From Phaeoceros laevis (taxonomy: Eukaryota; Anthocerotophyta; Anthocerotopsida; Notothyladales), in NCBI GenBank assembly GCA_049999765.1, contig JBNGIQ010009497.1, positions 257,272 through 321,271 on the forward strand: a stretch of DNA of 64,000 bases. Direction: 5' to 3'. The notes under the pieces were generated by a model that was not told the DNA's origin, made no database searches, and saw only the letters and a list, made by a program, of their open reading frames with translations. Below, in pieces: positions 61,754 through 64,000 of this stretch. Each line of letters begins with the position of its first letter. Position 1 is the stretch's first letter. A program made the position numbers and the translations under genes.

Positions 61754-62065
61754 CTAGGATGGGCTTACGAGGACTGTTCTCAGCTGCAAGGTGGTAGAGA
61801 AACGCACATTGGGACTGCACAAGGGGTCGATCGTGGTTGCAGACACTCGGGGTACACTAGGTAGACCAGATTTTGAGTGCAGGGCTTTCCTTTGGACTGG
61901 TGGTGAAACCGAGGTAATTCTGCAAGGGATCGGTCTCTCTGAGTGTCGTGTAGATGATGTCACCCGCGTTACACAGAAACGGGTGAGGTTAGGTTGCAGA
62001 CACGCCTTGAGCAGTGCAGGAGTTGAAGATGGCGTCGAAGAAATGGAAAACTGCGTCGTTGCCAT
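61754..62065 (-). CDS. possible first exon of a plastid-targeted protein
   Basis: ATG 62065 opens a 103-codon frame, MATTQFSISSTPSSTPALLK and on. It is rich in Ser, Thr and Arg and almost free of acidic residues, which is typical of a plastid transit peptide. After TTLQLRTVL a GTAAGC donor is available near 61769, but I could not find the next exon in the 1.5 kb downstream. A plus-strand frame covers the same DNA, so it may be spurious. It would be divergent from the coiled-coil gene with under 100 bp between starts. Confidence 0.3.
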   Translation of the reverse strand: MATTQFSISSTPSSTPALLKACLQPNLTRFCVTRVTSSTRHSERPIPCRITSVSPPVQRKALHSKSGLPSVPRVSATTIDPLCSPNVRFSTTLQLRTVLVSPS

Positions 62066-62152
62066 TTTTTAAATCGCGGGTATGACGCGCTGCTGCGATG
62101 CATTCTTTTTGCAAGTAGGCTCCATGTTTGTATCATCTTCTTATTATAAGCG

Positions 62153-63941
62153 ATGGATTCGAATCTGGAGCAGGTTAAGGACATGCCAGATCCGTTGGGC
62201 GCACAGTCATCTGGGAGGTCTGTGGGTACTGACTACAAGATGAGACTGGTAGGAGACCGGTCCTTGTGCTGTGTCATATGTGGGTAGCTTGCTGCATGGT
62301 GTTGTTGGCCGCTGAGTTCTGTGAGCCCCTTTTTTGTTGCAGATGCAAAGAAAACAGACAGGGTTTTCTGGAGAAGTTCCCAAGCACAGGTATTTCAGAC
62401 TCTAAAGAGCCCCTTCCAGAAACAACCAAATGCCAAATTTTAACGTGTTCGATGGGGTTTGTAGATATTCTGACGAGCTTGAACCACAAAAAACTTCGCA
62501 GCCATCTGATAAGAAGGTAGAGGTTCTTGGTTGCCATTTTACGTAAACTCCTCAAGTAACTCCGTAGCCTACCTGACCAGCATCATGTAACAGGGGTATG
62601 GACATTCCAGAAGTGACAGTTCAGGATCACTTGCAACCGGAGGACAGACAGGAGATCTCTTGTTTTTAGAGATCAGATGTAAGCAGGTACTTCATCGATC
62701 TCCTCCATCGAACAATTATAGAAATCTTTTCATAATAAGAGCCCCATTTTGATTATGGCTCGTTGTTCGTCGCATCTTGCTCCATACATTCTGGTTATCC
62801 TGGTGATTTATATAGAGTTTGGTGCCGTGTAGCTCAAGGATGAGCGGGACATTTTTGAACAGCTATTCTTGGCAGAACAGCTGAAGAACCGACGGATGGT
62901 TAGGGTAAAGATCTGAGGGCATTTGTATGTCCGCCTTTTGCTGTTTTTAATAGAATTCATCCTACTTGCTTCGGGAGTCTGAAGTTGTCTTTCCTGGGGA
63001 TTGCAGAGATTTACCAATCAGGAGGTCGGTGGTATCCAATTAGAAGAAGCACAAGACCATGCTTTAGTACAAAAGCTTGAGGCACAGTTGCAGGGCTTCA
63101 CTGAGCGTTGCGGTAATGCCCATCAGAATCCGAGTACAAACTAGATGTGCTAGGATATCCTTCTATCCTGTGATGCTACCAGCTGTTTGTTACAAAAATG
63201 CGAACTTCCATTAGTGTGTGTTATGGCCACTTGGAAGGCTTTGCTTAGATCCTTACAGAGTTTGTATTCTGCAGAGGCTCTGGATTCTGCTCTGAAGGCG
63301 AAAAACGTCGAAGCAGAAGACTTGAGAAAACATGTGCATGAACTTGAAGCTACTGCTTCTGCTTCAGACGACCTGGTTGAACAGCATGTGAAGAAAATTA
63401 ATCACTTGCGAGAGGAGTTAGCAAAATCTGAAACAGATCGGCTTCTTGGGGAAAGGTGCCTCGATGAGAAAAATCTGGAGTTGTTACTCGCAACACAGAA
63501 GGTGCTGCAGCTGGAGGGTGTGATTGCCAAAAACAAAACAGAATATCAGGAGCAGATTATGGTCTTAAGAGAGGAACTTGCTAAGACAGAGTTTGAGTGT
63601 TTTGATTCTAATCGATCATTGGAGGACAAGACTGCCGAGGCAAGGAAACTCACAGAGCTTGTAAACTTCCTCGAGAATCAAGTTTCTAAAGCACAGCAGA
63701 AGATGATCAGCATCCAGGGAGAAATCCTGCATCTAAAATCAGATTTTGCAAGGTCGGAGGGGACTTGGGTTGAGTCATTCTGTCAGTTGGAGCAGATACA
63801 TGCCCGAAGAATTGCTGAGTGGTCGAGTGAAAAGGCAAGTCTTCAAGATCAAATGAAGGATCTTGAAGACAAACTGCAGGGGGAAGGAGAATTGTTTGAT
63901 GGGCTGCTAGAATCGGACAATGTGTTTGAGTTTCGGCCAAG
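62153..63941 (+). CDS. coiled-coil protein, 5' portion, runs off the window
   Basis: Several exons with consistent phases: 62153-62248 (MDSNLEQVKDMPDPLGAQSS), 62343-62389, 62839-62904 (DERDIFEQLFLAEQLKNRRM), 63007-63112 (RFTNQEVGGIQLEEAQDHAL) and 63275-63941. The long exon is almost continuous heptad coiled coil, for example LVEQHVKKINHLREELAKSE and AEARKLTELVNFLENQVSKA. Its donor is AAG/GTATGT at 63941, and the gene continues to the right. The link between 62389 and 62839 is unresolved: phases do not match directly, so one small exon is missing or the second exon is wrong. No globular domain is visible. I do not recognise the family; a cytoskeletal, nuclear-envelope or tether protein are all possible. 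Confidence 0.65.
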
Positions 63942-64000
63942 GTATGTACTTTATCCTCGGCCTGGAATTTATCTGGCTTCTCTTTGACCTGAGCTTAACT

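Overview
This is a stretch of nuclear genome from a land plant. The evidence is intron-containing genes with plant orthologues and a large cluster of PLS-type pentatricopeptide repeat (PPR) genes, several with a DYW cytidine-deaminase domain. The density of these RNA-editing factors, and one DYW domain of the KP-like variant associated with U-to-C editing, point to a seed-free plant with heavy organelle RNA editing. A hornwort or lycophyte fits best and a fern is possible; this is inference. Introns are short (mostly 80-175 bp), so the genome is probably compact.

Layout. At 70-5194 (minus) lies a SERAC1-like alpha/beta hydrolase with ARM-like repeats. At 6117-8618 (plus) lies a ten-exon plastid ADP/ATP carrier of the TAAC/PAPST type. 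At 9400-9996 (minus) lies an intronless DCN1-like neddylation factor. From about 12.4 to 53.4 kb, every PPR locus is on the minus strand, head to tail. The loci are a truncated pseudogene (12.4-13.8), 14.2-17.2, 20.4-23.3, 24.8-28.5, 29.3-33.8, 34.9-37.8, 38.1-41.1, a three-lesion pseudogene (41.5-44.7), a KP-like pseudogene (45.8-48.6) and a remnant (52.1-53.4). Small relics lie between and beyond them. An intronless, broken trimethylguanosine-synthase copy (about 18.1-18.9), a hAT-like MITE (19568-19865) and a solo LTR (24021-24276) sit between loci. From 49 to 56 kb the sequence is mostly minisatellite, unassigned DNA and two assembly gaps. At 56398-59613 (minus) lies an LRR receptor-like pseudokinase of the At2g16250 type. 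At 62153 to beyond 63941 (plus) is the 5' part of a coiled-coil gene.

How the array works together. The paralogues share an N-terminal block and a fixed C-terminal PLS unit. Between these lies a variable number of about 103-codon PLS units, giving 5, 6, 6, 6, 7, 9 and 11 units in total. This looks like unequal exchange producing editing factors with RNA footprints of different length. Only the locus at 34.9-37.8 kb looks intact from a conserved start to the DYW end. Others lost the DYW domain or the N-terminus while keeping uninterrupted PLS frames of 970-1490 codons. Either the PLS tracts still act, recruiting a DYW domain in trans, or decay is very recent.
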